NCBI RefSeq assembly: GCF_014192115.1
Contig: NZ_JACHXL010000001.1
Location: 434,001-498,000 of the forward strand
Length of the DNA: 64,000 bases
Source of the DNA: Psychrobacter luti
GTDB taxonomy: Bacteria; Pseudomonadota; Gammaproteobacteria; Pseudomonadales; Moraxellaceae
Direction: 5' to 3'
Shown: positions 27,155-35,336 of the stretch, piece by piece
How the letters are laid out: each line of letters opens with the position of its first letter
Numbering within the stretch: the stretch's first letter is position 1
Program-made: the position numbers and the translations under genes
The notes under the pieces: model-generated
The model's input: the letters and a program-made list of their open reading frames with translations, nothing else
What the model was told of the DNA's origin: nothing
Database searches by the model: none

Positions 27155-28531
27155 ATGGTCACCCTAACCCCAACCCAAGATAAATACCTGCCCTATGTGC
27201 TAGCGGTGGCGTTATTTATGCAAATTTTAGATGCCACCATTTTAAATACCTCTCTGCCGCAGATGGCGCAAGCTCTCGGTGAATCACCGTTAAAAATGCA
27301 ATGGGCCGTCATCAGCTACGCGCTGACCTTGGCAATTTTTATTCCTATTAGTGGGTTTTTAGCGGACAAATATGGCACACGGCGCGTATTCTTATACGCC
27401 ATTATCATATTTTGTATTGGCTCGCTATTGTGTGCCGCCTCACCAACGTTAGATTTCTTGATTGGTTCGCGCGTCGTACAAGGCATTGGTGGCGCGATGA
27501 TGACCCCTGTCGCGCGTTTGATATTGGTCAAGTCTTATCCACGCAATAAGCTTTTGACAGTCATGAACTTCGCAGTGATACCAGCGTTAATCGCGCCCCT
27601 AGTTGGACCAGTATTGGGTGGTTATATTGTGCAATATACCAGTTGGCATTGGATATTCTTAATCAATATACCTATGGGTGTTTTTGGTTTTATCATGGGC
27701 AAAAAACTGGTACCGGCATTATTTGAAGATACTAAGCGTCTAGACTGGACAGGATTTGCATTATTTGCGGCAGCCGCTTGTGGTTTTACTCTTGCTGTGG
27801 AATTTGGCTCACAGACAGGTCGTGGGCTTTACGGTCTACTGCTCGCATTAGGGGCTAGTATGCTGATAGGCGCTTATGTTTGGCATGCCAAACGCCGCGC
27901 AGCACCACTATTTCCGCTGAGCTTATTTAATATTCGTACCTTTCGCATCGGTATTACTGGTAACTTATTCACGCGTTTAGGTATCAGCGCCGTACCCTTC
28001 TTATTGCCGCTATTGCTACAAGTGGTGTTTGAATACTCGCCGTCGCAAGCCGGTTGGCTGCTTGCGCCCATTGCGGTCGGTGCAATCGGTATCAAACCTT
28101 GGGTCAGTAAAATCATTCAGCGCTTTACCTACCGTAAGGTGTTGGTGGTCAATACCTTTTTAATAGGTGTGCTTATCATTTTCTTGGCACAGTTTAACGA
28201 TGCCGCAAATTGGATTTGGTTTATCCCTATCTTGACTGTCATGGGTGCTTGTAACTCAATGCAGTTTAGTGCGATGAATACCATCACTATCGGTGATTTA
28301 GAAGGTACGCAGACCAGTAGCGGTAATAGCTTGATGGCTGTCAATCAACAACTAGCGATTAGTTTTGGCATTGCCTTTGGTGCAGCGTTATTGAATCTGC
28401 TACGTGAGCGCTTTGAGCTTGATACCTTGGCGGCGTTTCAAACCACGTACTGGATACTTGGTATCATAACTATTCTCTCGGGATTGTACTTTTTACGCCT
28501 TAAACCTCAAGATGGTCGTGGCTTGTATTAA
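27155..28531 (+). CDS. MFS transporter, DHA2 type, MdtD-like
   Basis: A 458-residue major facilitator superfamily drug:proton antiporter of the DHA2 (14-helix) class. Typical motifs are FMQILDATILNTSLPQMA (motif D1), GFLADKYGTRRVF (motif A) and GIGGAMMTPVARLI (motif B); GPVLGGYIVQYTSWHWIFLINIP follows, carrying motif C. It resembles E. coli MdtD over its whole length; substrates of such pumps are rarely known. It starts with ATGGTCACC, has no strong ribosome site, and is followed by a long hairpin. It has no partner periplasmic adaptor nearby, so it probably works alone across the inner membrane. Confidence 0.85.
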   Translation: MVTLTPTQDKYLPYVLAVALFMQILDATILNTSLPQMAQALGESPLKMQWAVISYALTLAIFIPISGFLADKYGTRRVFLYAIIIFCIGSLLCAASPTLDFLIGSRVVQGIGGAMMTPVARLILVKSYPRNKLLTVMNFAVIPALIAPLVGPVLGGYIVQYTSWHWIFLINIPMGVFGFIMGKKLVPALFEDTKRLDWTGFALFAAAACGFTLAVEFGSQTGRGLYGLLLALGASMLIGAYVWHAKRRAAPLFPLSLFNIRTFRIGITGNLFTRLGISAVPFLLPLLLQVVFEYSPSQAGWLLAPIAVGAIGIKPWVSKIIQRFTYRKVLVVNTFLIGVLIIFLAQFNDAANWIWFIPILTVMGACNSMQFSAMNTITIGDLEGTQTSSGNSLMAVNQQLAISFGIAFGAALLNLLRERFELDTLAAFQTTYWILGIITILSGLYFLRLKPQDGRGLY

Positions 28532-28612
28532 GTATTTATCCCAGCAGAACGCTACACGCTACTTTGAACGACGCTCTTTTATATTGAACTGACTATCTGT
28601 TAGACACAAAAA

Positions 28613-28663
28613 TGCCAGCGCATACTAAAAAGTCACTTTAAGACTTTTTAGTATGCGCTGGCA
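28613..28663. terminator. 22-bp perfect inverted repeat between the MFS and bfr genes
   Basis: The arms, 28613-28634 and 28642-28663, are perfectly complementary over 22 bp (TGCCAGCGCATACTAAAAAG and complement) around a 7-base loop. It separates two convergent genes and can work in both directions, although the T-rich stretch only begins at 28673. Confidence 0.6.
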
Positions 28664-28685
28664 GGTATCAGCACTTTTTATAATT

Positions 28686-29168
28686 TTAAGGCGCTTTATC
28701 ATCATCCATTTGTGATTGGATATAATTTTCAACGCCAATATCTTTAATCAAGTCCTGTTGTGTCTCTAACCAGTCTTGATACTCTTCGTTACCGTCTTTT
28801 AGGGTGACCAATAGCTGTCGGGAGACATAGTCACGCTTGCTCTCACACAAGGTAATCGCATCGGTGATGATATCGAACTTCTGCTTCTCTAAACGCAGGT
28901 TGCAGTCGATAATCTCTGGTACATCTTCGCCGACCAAGACTTTACCAAGTTCTTGCAAATTCGGCAGACCATCTAAGAGCAAAATACGTGCAATCAGCTC
29001 ATCTGACCATTTCATCTCAGCAATCGACTGCTTGTATAGTGAGTCATTTAACGACTCTAGACCCCAATGCCGTGCAATACGTGCGTGCAAAAAATACTGA
29101 TTGATGGCTATCAGTGACTGACCGAGCACTTTATTCAGCGCACGTGTTATCTCTTTATCCCCTTTCAT
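28686..29168 (-). CDS. bfr: bacterioferritin, heme-binding but ferroxidase-deficient subunit
   Basis: A 24-mer iron-storage protein subunit (160 aa). By bacterioferritin numbering it keeps Met52, the axial heme ligand (AEMKWSD), with Glu51 and Glu94. However, ferroxidase ligands are changed: Glu18 to Ser (GQSLIAI), His54 to Trp, Glu127 to Asn and His130 to Tyr (DGNEEYQDW). It thus resembles the heme-type subunit of two-subunit bacterioferritins as in Neisseria gonorrhoeae. The upstream neighbour encodes the complementary subunit, and the two probably co-assemble. The ribosome site is GGGAGAGA. Gene order is second after the ferroxidase subunit, 78 bp away. Confidence 0.85.
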   Translation of the reverse strand: MKGDKEITRALNKVLGQSLIAINQYFLHARIARHWGLESLNDSLYKQSIAEMKWSDELIARILLLDGLPNLQELGKVLVGEDVPEIIDCNLRLEKQKFDIITDAITLCESKRDYVSRQLLVTLKDGNEEYQDWLETQQDLIKDIGVENYIQSQMDDDKAP

Positions 29169-29246
29169 TTTTCTCTCCCTATATTCATTATTATTTTATT
29201 ACCGATGGTTTTTAACAAGTGTTAAAGGTGCTTAGTGGATAAAATA

Positions 29247-29735
29247 CTAAACAATATCAGGAGACACTTCCGCCATCTGACTTTGTAAATAGTTAGGTAG
29301 ACCTATCATATCAATCAGGCGCAACTGCTGCTCGAGCCAATGAGCGTGATCTTCTTCGGTGTCCTTTAGCTGTTCAACGAGCATCTCACGGGTGACATAG
29401 TCATGTTCTACCTCACAAAGCGCAATGCCGTCTTTAAGGTGCTGCTGTACCTGATACTCCAAATTAAGATCAAGCTGCAACATCTCAGGAACCGTCGTTC
29501 CAATATGAATCTCGTTGACGCTCATTTTAGGCGTACCGCTCAACATCAAAATACGGCGGATAATCGCTCGGGCATGTAACGTCTCATCTTGCATTTCATG
29601 GCTAATACGATCATACAGTTTACCGTAATGCCATTCTGCGTACATCTCAGAATGAATAAAATATTGGTCACGAGCTGCAAGCTCACCACCTAATAAAAAA
29701 TTTAAATAATCAATGACCTTTGGGCTGCCTATCAT
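29247..29735 (-). CDS. bfr: bacterioferritin, ferroxidase-active subunit
   Basis: A second bacterioferritin subunit (162 aa from the ATG). All ferroxidase ligands are in place: Glu18 ([11 protein letters not shown]), Glu51 and His54 (DETLHAR), Glu93 (equivalent of Glu94), Glu127 and His130 (TEEDHAHW). The heme ligand Met52 is replaced by Thr, so it should oxidise iron without binding heme at a subunit pair made of itself. It pairs with the downstream heme-type subunit. AGGAG precedes the ATG; a GTG one codon earlier is possible. Likely co-transcribed with the downstream bfr. Confidence 0.87.
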   Translation of the reverse strand: MIGSPKVIDYLNFLLGGELAARDQYFIHSEMYAEWHYGKLYDRISHEMQDETLHARAIIRRILMLSGTPKMSVNEIHIGTTVPEMLQLDLNLEYQVQQHLKDGIALCEVEHDYVTREMLVEQLKDTEEDHAHWLEQQLRLIDMIGLPNYLQSQMAEVSPDIV

Positions 29736-30127
29736 CACTTATACTCCTGTATTTTTATTTATCCGCATATACATTCACAATAATACATATATAGAAAGTA
29801 CTATTAGTAAACTAATCAGTAAAGATTAAAACCAACGAAATGTCTTACAAAGTTAGTCAGATATAGTAGCATACGGGAATAACGGCGCTTGTAACGATAT
29901 GAACTAAGAATAAGATGCTAATTGAGAATCGTAATTAACTCGCATAACAAGCATTATGATGTGAGTGTTTTAACGAGGTTTTTTGTGCACTTATTTAATA
30001 AAGTTAAGAAGTGATGTTAGAGGATCTAAGCTAAATAAGTGCAGATAGTAGATGTAAGTGAGTGCCGCTCTGCCCTGTTACGCTTTTATTGATAGCAGAT
30101 ATCAATAGAAAATGCCAAAAGGAGTGC
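29736..30127. other. intergenic region between bfd and bfr
   Basis: No ORF is supported. It holds the promoter of the two bfr genes. One notable feature is a perfect 11-bp inverted repeat, GCACTTATTTA (29987-29997) and TAAATAAGTGC (30032-30042), enclosing 34 bases that are not otherwise coding. No clear Fur box was found near the bfr start. Confidence 0.4.
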
Positions 30128-30319
30128 TCAAACGGCATAAGCCAAGGCACCAAGTTTGGCGTGATGTTCATCAAGATAATCATTGACCATAGGTTCGCAG
30201 CAGCCACAGCAAGTCGCTACATCAAGGGTGTTTTTTAAACCGTCTAATGTATCAATGCCTGAGGAAATTGCGGCTTTAATTTGTTTTTCTTTGACGTCGT
30301 TACAGATACATACGTACAT
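30128..30319 (-). CDS. bfd: bacterioferritin-associated ferredoxin
   Basis: A 63-residue [2Fe-2S] protein that reduces iron in bacterioferritin so that it can be released. Cluster ligands match E. coli Bfd positions: Cys4 and Cys6 (MYVCICND), Cys38 and Cys41 in the TCCGCCEP block. Additional Cys37 and Cys40 are present. AGGAGCC precedes the ATG. A Fur-like operator lies upstream. Its location near the two bfr genes fits the usual iron-mobilisation function. Confidence 0.92.
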   Translation of the reverse strand: MYVCICNDVKEKQIKAAISSGIDTLDGLKNTLDVATCCGCCEPMVNDYLDEHHAKLGALAYAV

Positions 30320-30364
30320 GTGCTGGCTCCTATATAAATGTCAATCTTGTTATTCGTTATAATA

Positions 30365-30381
30365 ACGATAATTATTACCAT
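30365..30381. promoter_or_regulatory. Fur-box-like site upstream of bfd
   Basis: The sequence CGATAATTATTACCA, about 46 bases upstream of the bfd start, matches the 7-1-7 Fur consensus (TGATAAT-N-ATTATCA) at 12 of 15 positions by eye. Induction of bfd under iron starvation through Fur is known in other gammaproteobacteria; here it is inferred. Confidence 0.55.
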
Positions 30382-30604
30382 TTACAATAGTATTTGAGGT
30401 ATTGTTCAGTCACCTCGTTATTGCTGCAAATTTTCTTACCCTTACTTAATTCATGTAACTGAATATAACTTTGGGTGTAACTGTAAAGTACCAAAGGTAG
30501 TAAAATGGCGACGAACTGTAAATTTGCTCATTTTTTAATCGATTTTACAGATGACTGCTGTTATATTGACCCCCTATTAACTAAATCTATATTGGAATTG
30601 TTCT

Positions 30605-30928
30605 ATGTCTAATAATAATTCTACGATACAACCGCTTGAGTTATTTAAAGTATTGTCTGACCCAACGCGCTTAAAGATCTTCCAAATCTTATTTAACAAA
30701 GAATCGCGCTGTGTGGGTGAATTGGTAGAAATACTTGACCAACCGCAGCCGACCATCTCGCGTCACTTAAATCATTTGAAAAAGCTGGGTATTTTGAGTT
30801 GTGTTCGTGATGGGACGTGGATGTGGTATGAGGTTTCTGATGATTTGCCAGAATGGTGCCAAGATATTTTGGAAATCACCTATAAGCAGATATCAACCAA
30901 AGACATTAATATGCCGAAGCCTGCTTAG
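30605..30928 (+). CDS. ArsR-family transcriptional regulator
   Basis: A small winged-helix repressor of 107 residues. The ArsR fold shows in LFKVLSDPTRLKIFQILF, the helix-turn-helix QPQPTISRHLNHLKKLGIL and the wing VRDGTWMWYEVSDDLP. The ELCVCDL arsenic site is only partly kept: RCVGELVEIL has one Cys, and no second Cys pair is visible, so the inducer is uncertain. The gene is divergent from bfd and followed by a terminator. No arsenic or metal transporter is adjacent. GGAATT precedes the ATG. Confidence 0.85.
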   Translation: MSNNNSTIQPLELFKVLSDPTRLKIFQILFNKESRCVGELVEILDQPQPTISRHLNHLKKLGILSCVRDGTWMWYEVSDDLPEWCQDILEITYKQISTKDINMPKPA

Positions 30929-30975
30929 CTTAATACCAAGAGCAAGAGGTATTGATAATAAGTACTTCAGCGCAT

Positions 30976-31009
30976 AAAAAAAGACCTATAATTTATAGGT
31001 CTTTTTTTT
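30976..31009. terminator. bidirectional terminator between arsR and cysA
   Basis: AAAAAAAGACCTATAA and TTATAGGTCTTTTTTTT form an almost continuous palindrome with T tracts in both directions; it serves the two converging genes. Confidence 0.88.
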
Positions 31010-31049
31010 GTTCTCAAACTTTGCCATGAAATAGTAATTTAGGTCTAAA

Positions 31050-31772
31050 TTACACCAAGTCCAAGAAATCACTCACAAAGGCGTTGGCTGGCTGATGAAT
31101 CAGCTCCTCTGATGTACCGACTTGCTCAACGCGACCATGGTTCATCACCACAATCTCATCAGATACAGCCCGCGCCTCTTCTTGATCGTGGGTCACCATG
31201 ATGCTGGTAATACCTAGCTCATGGTGAATGTTTTTTAACCACGTACGCAGCTCTTTACGCACCTTTGCATCTAGCGCCCCAAATGGTTCATCGAGTAATA
31301 ATAATTTTGGCTTTACTGCCAAAGCACGTGCCAGCGCAATACGCTGACGCTGACCCCCTGATAGTTGGTGCGGATAAGCATTGGCAACTTGCGGCAGCTG
31401 TACTAAGTCTAACAATTCTGCAACGCGCTTATTAATATCTGCTTTACTTGGGCGCTCATTTTTTGGTAGCAAGGTCAAGCCAAAACCGACATTATCAGCG
31501 ATGTTTTTGTGGCGAAATAACGCATAATGCTGAAACATAAAGCCGATATGGCGCTTTTGCACGGGCGTATTAGTGACATCTAACTCATCAAATAATATCT
31601 GCCCTGAGTCTGCATACTCAAGACCCGCAATGATACGCAGCAAGGTGGTTTTACCACAGCCTGACGGACCAAGCAAAGTCGTCAACTTGCCAGTAGGCAC
31701 GGTAATATTGATATCATCTAAGGCAGTAAAATTACCGAATTTTTTATTAACGTTGCGAATCTCGATGCTCAT
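31050..31772 (-). CDS. cysA: sulfate ABC transporter ATP-binding protein, short form
   Basis: Energises sulfate/thiosulfate uptake with CysT and CysW. Motifs are Walker A GPSGCGKT (35-42), Q-loop FMFQHYALF, signature [14 protein letters not shown], Walker [13 protein letters not shown] and the switch His in MVTHDQEEA. The family is usually about 340-365 residues with a C-terminal regulatory (TOBE) region, but this protein ends at 240 (FVSDFLDLV), right after the nucleotide-binding domain, with no frameshifted remainder visible before the terminator at 30976. It follows cysW by about 86 bp on the same strand. Confidence 0.88.
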   Translation of the reverse strand: MSIEIRNVNKKFGNFTALDDINITVPTGKLTTLLGPSGCGKTTLLRIIAGLEYADSGQILFDELDVTNTPVQKRHIGFMFQHYALFRHKNIADNVGFGLTLLPKNERPSKADINKRVAELLDLVQLPQVANAYPHQLSGGQRQRIALARALAVKPKLLLLDEPFGALDAKVRKELRTWLKNIHHELGITSIMVTHDQEEARAVSDEIVVMNHGRVEQVGTSEELIHQPANAFVSDFLDLV

Positions 31773-31858
31773 AATGGGTTCTCTTATTATGTTTTTGGCT
31801 TAACGTCTTAATGTGGGCGGCAGATGATTTTATGATGTCTGCTTTATGCAGCTATTAC

Positions 31859-32818
31859 TTATAGACGACCGCTACTTTCTGCCAAGGTTGCCTCTTTAGC
31901 ATTTGATGCATTGCTAGCATTGGCACTTACTGGCAATTCAGGCGCACTTGCTAAACGCTCGGACTTGGCAAATTTACGATCTTGTAGCTTGGTCATTACT
32001 TGTTGTATTAGCAGGGTTACCAGCGCCAAGGCAGCCAGTAAGCTCGATAATGCAAAGGCCGCGGTAAAGTTATAATCGTTATAAGCAATCTCAACCAATA
32101 GCGGCATAGTGTTGGTTTCACCGCGAATATGACCGGATACCACACTCACTGCACCAAACTCGCCCATCGCCCGCGCATTGGTTAAAATAAGGCCATACAG
32201 CAGCGCCCATTTGATATTCGGCAGTGTCACATGCCAAAACGTCTGCCAGCCTGTAGCGCCTAGGGTTAATGCAGCCTGCTCCTCACTATCGCCCTGCGTT
32301 TGCATCAAGGGTATCAGCTCACGTGCCACAAACGGAAAAGTGACAAATAACGTGGCTAGAATAATACCGGGTACAGCATAAATTACCTGAAAACCCATAC
32401 TCTCAAGCCAGCCACCAATCGTAGAATTCAGCCCGAACAATAGGACAAACATCAAACCGGCGACCACCGGCGATACCGAAAATGGTAAATCAAGCAAGGT
32501 CGTGACCAGCTGCTTACCTTTAAATTGATAACGGGTCACTAGCCAAGCAATTGCAATACCCATCACCATATTAATCGGCAAGACGATAGCCGCAGTAATT
32601 AAGGTCAATTTAATCGCTTGTAAGGCTTCAGGGTCGACCAGTGAGGCAATATACAACTGCCAACCATTTTTAAAAGCTTCATAAAAGACTGCGAACAGTG
32701 GCACGACCAACATAATGACCATAAATAGGACCGCGATGGTGATAAAGGTACGGCGTATCCATGGCGTGTCTTTAGTCGCTGGGTTGCTTTGGTAGTCGTA
32801 GCTATTGGAGATTTGCAT
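31859..32818 (-). CDS. cysW: sulfate ABC transporter permease CysW
   Basis: One of the two membrane subunits of the sulfate permease. Six or so hydrophobic segments are present, with the EAA loop EEQAALTLGATGWQTFWHVT and PNIKWALLYGLILT, and a characteristic NARAMGEFGAVSVVSGHIRG block. ATG at 32818 shares its A with the cysT stop (TAATG), a sign of translational coupling. An upstream in-frame start at 32851 would overlap cysT more and is less likely. The C-terminus carries an extra ~30-residue polar tail (SANASNASNAKEATLAESSG). Confidence 0.92.
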   Translation of the reverse strand: MQISNSYDYQSNPATKDTPWIRRTFITIAVLFMVIMLVVPLFAVFYEAFKNGWQLYIASLVDPEALQAIKLTLITAAIVLPINMVMGIAIAWLVTRYQFKGKQLVTTLLDLPFSVSPVVAGLMFVLLFGLNSTIGGWLESMGFQVIYAVPGIILATLFVTFPFVARELIPLMQTQGDSEEQAALTLGATGWQTFWHVTLPNIKWALLYGLILTNARAMGEFGAVSVVSGHIRGETNTMPLLVEIAYNDYNFTAAFALSSLLAALALVTLLIQQVMTKLQDRKFAKSERLASAPELPVSANASNASNAKEATLAESSGRL

Positions 32819-33702
32819 TAGCGAGCTCCTACGCGGCGAGACAGCTTCCACTGTACGATATTAATGGTCAATAAAATCACAAATGAGATCAGTAGCATAA
32901 AGAGTGCGACAGCTGATGCGCCTTGAACATCAAACTGCTCAAGTTTACTGATAATGATTAATGGCAAAATCTCAGACTGCATCGGAATATTGCCGGCGAT
33001 AAAAATCACCGAGCCATATTCGCCAGTAGCACGGGCAAACATCATGCCAGCGCCCATTAATAATGCCGGCAACAGCTCAGGCAAAATCACTTTACGAAAG
33101 GTCGTAAAGCGATTGGCGCCCAATACTGCCGCTGCTTCTTCAAACTCAACCGATAGCTCAGCGAGTACGGGCTGTACGGCACGGACGATAAAGGGAAAGC
33201 TGACGACGACTAATGCTAACCAAATACCTAATGGCGTAAAGGCCACTTGAATATCAAACTTAGCGAACCACTGCCCGATTAAGCCATTAGGGGCATAAAG
33301 GGTTGCAAGCGAGATACCCGTAACCGCCGTTGGTAGTGCAAATGGTAAATCAACCAAGGCATTAATCAACGATTTACCCCAAAACTCGTAGCGCACCAGT
33401 ACCCAAGCGACCAACGTGCCAAATACCATGTTGGTGAGCATCGCCAAAAACGACATCCATAAACTGAGTTTGATAGCAGCGGTGACTTGCGGCTGAGTAA
33501 TGGTTTCCCAAAAGCCCGTCCAGCCCATTTGTGTGGTGGTATAGGCCATCATGGCAAACGGTAGCACCACCAGTAATGATAAGCTAAAGACAGTGATGCC
33601 CATGCTTAGTCCAAACCCTGGTAACACATTACGCTGGCGCAAGCGCGTCAGCCAACCTTTTTTATTGACGGGTTTGCTGGCAGGAGAAGTTGTTGCACTC
33701 AT
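32818..33702 (-). CDS. cysT: sulfate ABC transporter permease CysT (CysU)
   Basis: Membrane subunit paired with CysW. Features are six predicted hydrophobic helices, the EAA loop FEEAAAVLGANRFTTFRKVI and the ARATGEYGSVIFIAGNIP segment, which is typical of CysT. Length 294. AGGACA precedes the ATG. It lies 226 bp downstream of sbp1 and immediately before cysW, in order sbp2-sbp1-cysT-cysW-cysA. Confidence 0.92.
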   Translation of the reverse strand: MSATTSPASKPVNKKGWLTRLRQRNVLPGFGLSMGITVFSLSLLVVLPFAMMAYTTTQMGWTGFWETITQPQVTAAIKLSLWMSFLAMLTNMVFGTLVAWVLVRYEFWGKSLINALVDLPFALPTAVTGISLATLYAPNGLIGQWFAKFDIQVAFTPLGIWLALVVVSFPFIVRAVQPVLAELSVEFEEAAAVLGANRFTTFRKVILPELLPALLMGAGMMFARATGEYGSVIFIAGNIPMQSEILPLIIISKLEQFDVQGASAVALFMLLISFVILLTINIVQWKLSRRVGAR

Positions 33703-33928
33703 AGTGATGTCCTATTGCCTAACTGATGGCACTTAACTACTGATCGTAAGTGCCACGTGATATCAAATGTATTTATTATTGGTCTGCTTAAGCGCTAAAG
33801 GACACAGCGTGGGTAGCCATGTCCTTTATGTGCTCGGACGTTACTCCAAATCTGACTGCTTAAACGTTATCTAATAAAAGGCTCATAAAAACTTTATAAA
33901 TGGGCTACGCAGTCAGCGTCCTAGCGGC

Positions 33929-35032
33929 TTACTTTGGTGCATTAATGGCTAACTGATCGAACACGCCGCCATCGCTGAAGTAAGTGCTCATGATTTCATC
34001 CCATGTACCAAAGGCGTCATTTGGACGGAAAGTATCGATAGGTGGCAATTTATCGCTGTTTTTATCAAGTACACTTTTCACGCTTGGACGCAGATATAAA
34101 TTGGCGGCCAATTGCTGAGCTTGCTCGCTCCATAAGTAATCAAGATAGGCTTTTGCCGCATCGGTCGTGCCCTTTTTATCGGTCACTGTTTTCACAACAG
34201 CGACTGGGCTTTCAGACTTGATAGAGTATTTAGGATAAACGATATCCACTTTACCCAAACCAAAATCAGTCGCGGCAAGGTTGGCTTCATTTTCAAAAGT
34301 TACCAAGACATCACCGATACCGCGCTGTACGAAAGTCGTCGTCGCTGCACGTCCGCCATTCTCGTAAACTTTGACGTTTTTAAGCATGTCTTTGACGTAG
34401 TTTTTGGCTTGTGTTTCATCTTTATTAAACGCATGCAAACCATAACCATAAGCGCCTAAGAAAGCATAGCGACCATTACCCGTCACTTTTGGGTTGGCCA
34501 TGACAATCTCAACGCCTTCTTTGGTCAAATCCTGCCAGTCGTTGATACCTTTAGGATTGCCTTTACGCACTAGGAAGACGATGGTACTGGTAAAAGGTAC
34601 AGCGTTGTCTGGGAATTTGCTTTCCCAATCAGCCTCAACCAAGCCCTTTTTCTCAAGTAACTCGATATCTGAGCCTTGGTTCATGGTCGCCACATCGGCT
34701 TGTAGACCATTAGCCACCGACAATGCTTGCTTACTTGAGCCACCATGAGATTGCTTGATTAAGATATTGCTGTTTGGGTTCTCAGCTTTATAGTGGTCAA
34801 CGAATAATGGGTTGTAGTCTTTATAAAAGTCACGTGCTACATCGTAAGAGACGTTTAATAGCTCAATATCTTGACCTTCAGTAGTAGCAGGCGTGCCTTC
34901 TGCATTGGCAGTAGGTTCAGTCTTTTCGCTATTGCTACAGCCTGCGATACCCAAAGTGAGCGCCACACCGGCGATACTTAGTACGCTAAGCGTTTTGTTT
35001 TTATATTTATAACCTGTGGTATATGATGTCAT
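33929..35032 (-). CDS. sbp: sulfate-binding lipoprotein 1
   Basis: Solute-binding component of the sulfate transporter. The precursor has a lipobox VALTLGIAGC, so the mature protein should be lipid-anchored rather than soluble as in E. coli Sbp/CysP. Family motifs: LLNVSYDVARDFYKDYNPLF, QSHGGSSKQALSVANGLQAD, NPKVTGNGRYAFLGAYGYGL and VDIVYPKYSIKSESPVAVV; the sulfate pocket residues lie in these loops. TGAGG precedes the ATG. It is a tandem duplicate of the next gene upstream (sbp2). Confidence 0.9.
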   Translation of the reverse strand: MTSYTTGYKYKNKTLSVLSIAGVALTLGIAGCSNSEKTEPTANAEGTPATTEGQDIELLNVSYDVARDFYKDYNPLFVDHYKAENPNSNILIKQSHGGSSKQALSVANGLQADVATMNQGSDIELLEKKGLVEADWESKFPDNAVPFTSTIVFLVRKGNPKGINDWQDLTKEGVEIVMANPKVTGNGRYAFLGAYGYGLHAFNKDETQAKNYVKDMLKNVKVYENGGRAATTTFVQRGIGDVLVTFENEANLAATDFGLGKVDIVYPKYSIKSESPVAVVKTVTDKKGTTDAAKAYLDYLWSEQAQQLAANLYLRPSVKSVLDKNSDKLPPIDTFRPNDAFGTWDEIMSTYFSDGGVFDQLAINAPK

Positions 35033-35336
35033 GGCAGCCTCAAAAGGGATTAATTAGTGAATGCAAGTATGCTAACAGCGCCAGCTTATTATGTTTAATG
35101 ATGAATATGCGTATGTTATTGCCAAAACGGAATATAGGATTTATAGGTGTAAGCTTATCAATCACTTAAACACGATAAGTAATGGACAACCTTAAATATT
35201 TTATAAATTAAGACTTTGGCTTCCAGGCTTTTATTCATTATTATTTATGGTCATTCAGCGCTTTAACCACTTATAAACTGCTTTAGAAAGCTTTAAAAGG
35301 GTTAAAGCAGCTAATAAATGACTTAAGCGCTGTCCG
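35033..35336. other. spacer between sbp1 and sbp2
   Basis: A 304-bp AT-rich region without ORF. It could carry a promoter for sbp1-cysTWA. An imperfect hairpin with AGCTTTAAAAGGGTTAAAGC (35290-35309) may end the sbp2 transcript weakly. Confidence 0.35.
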
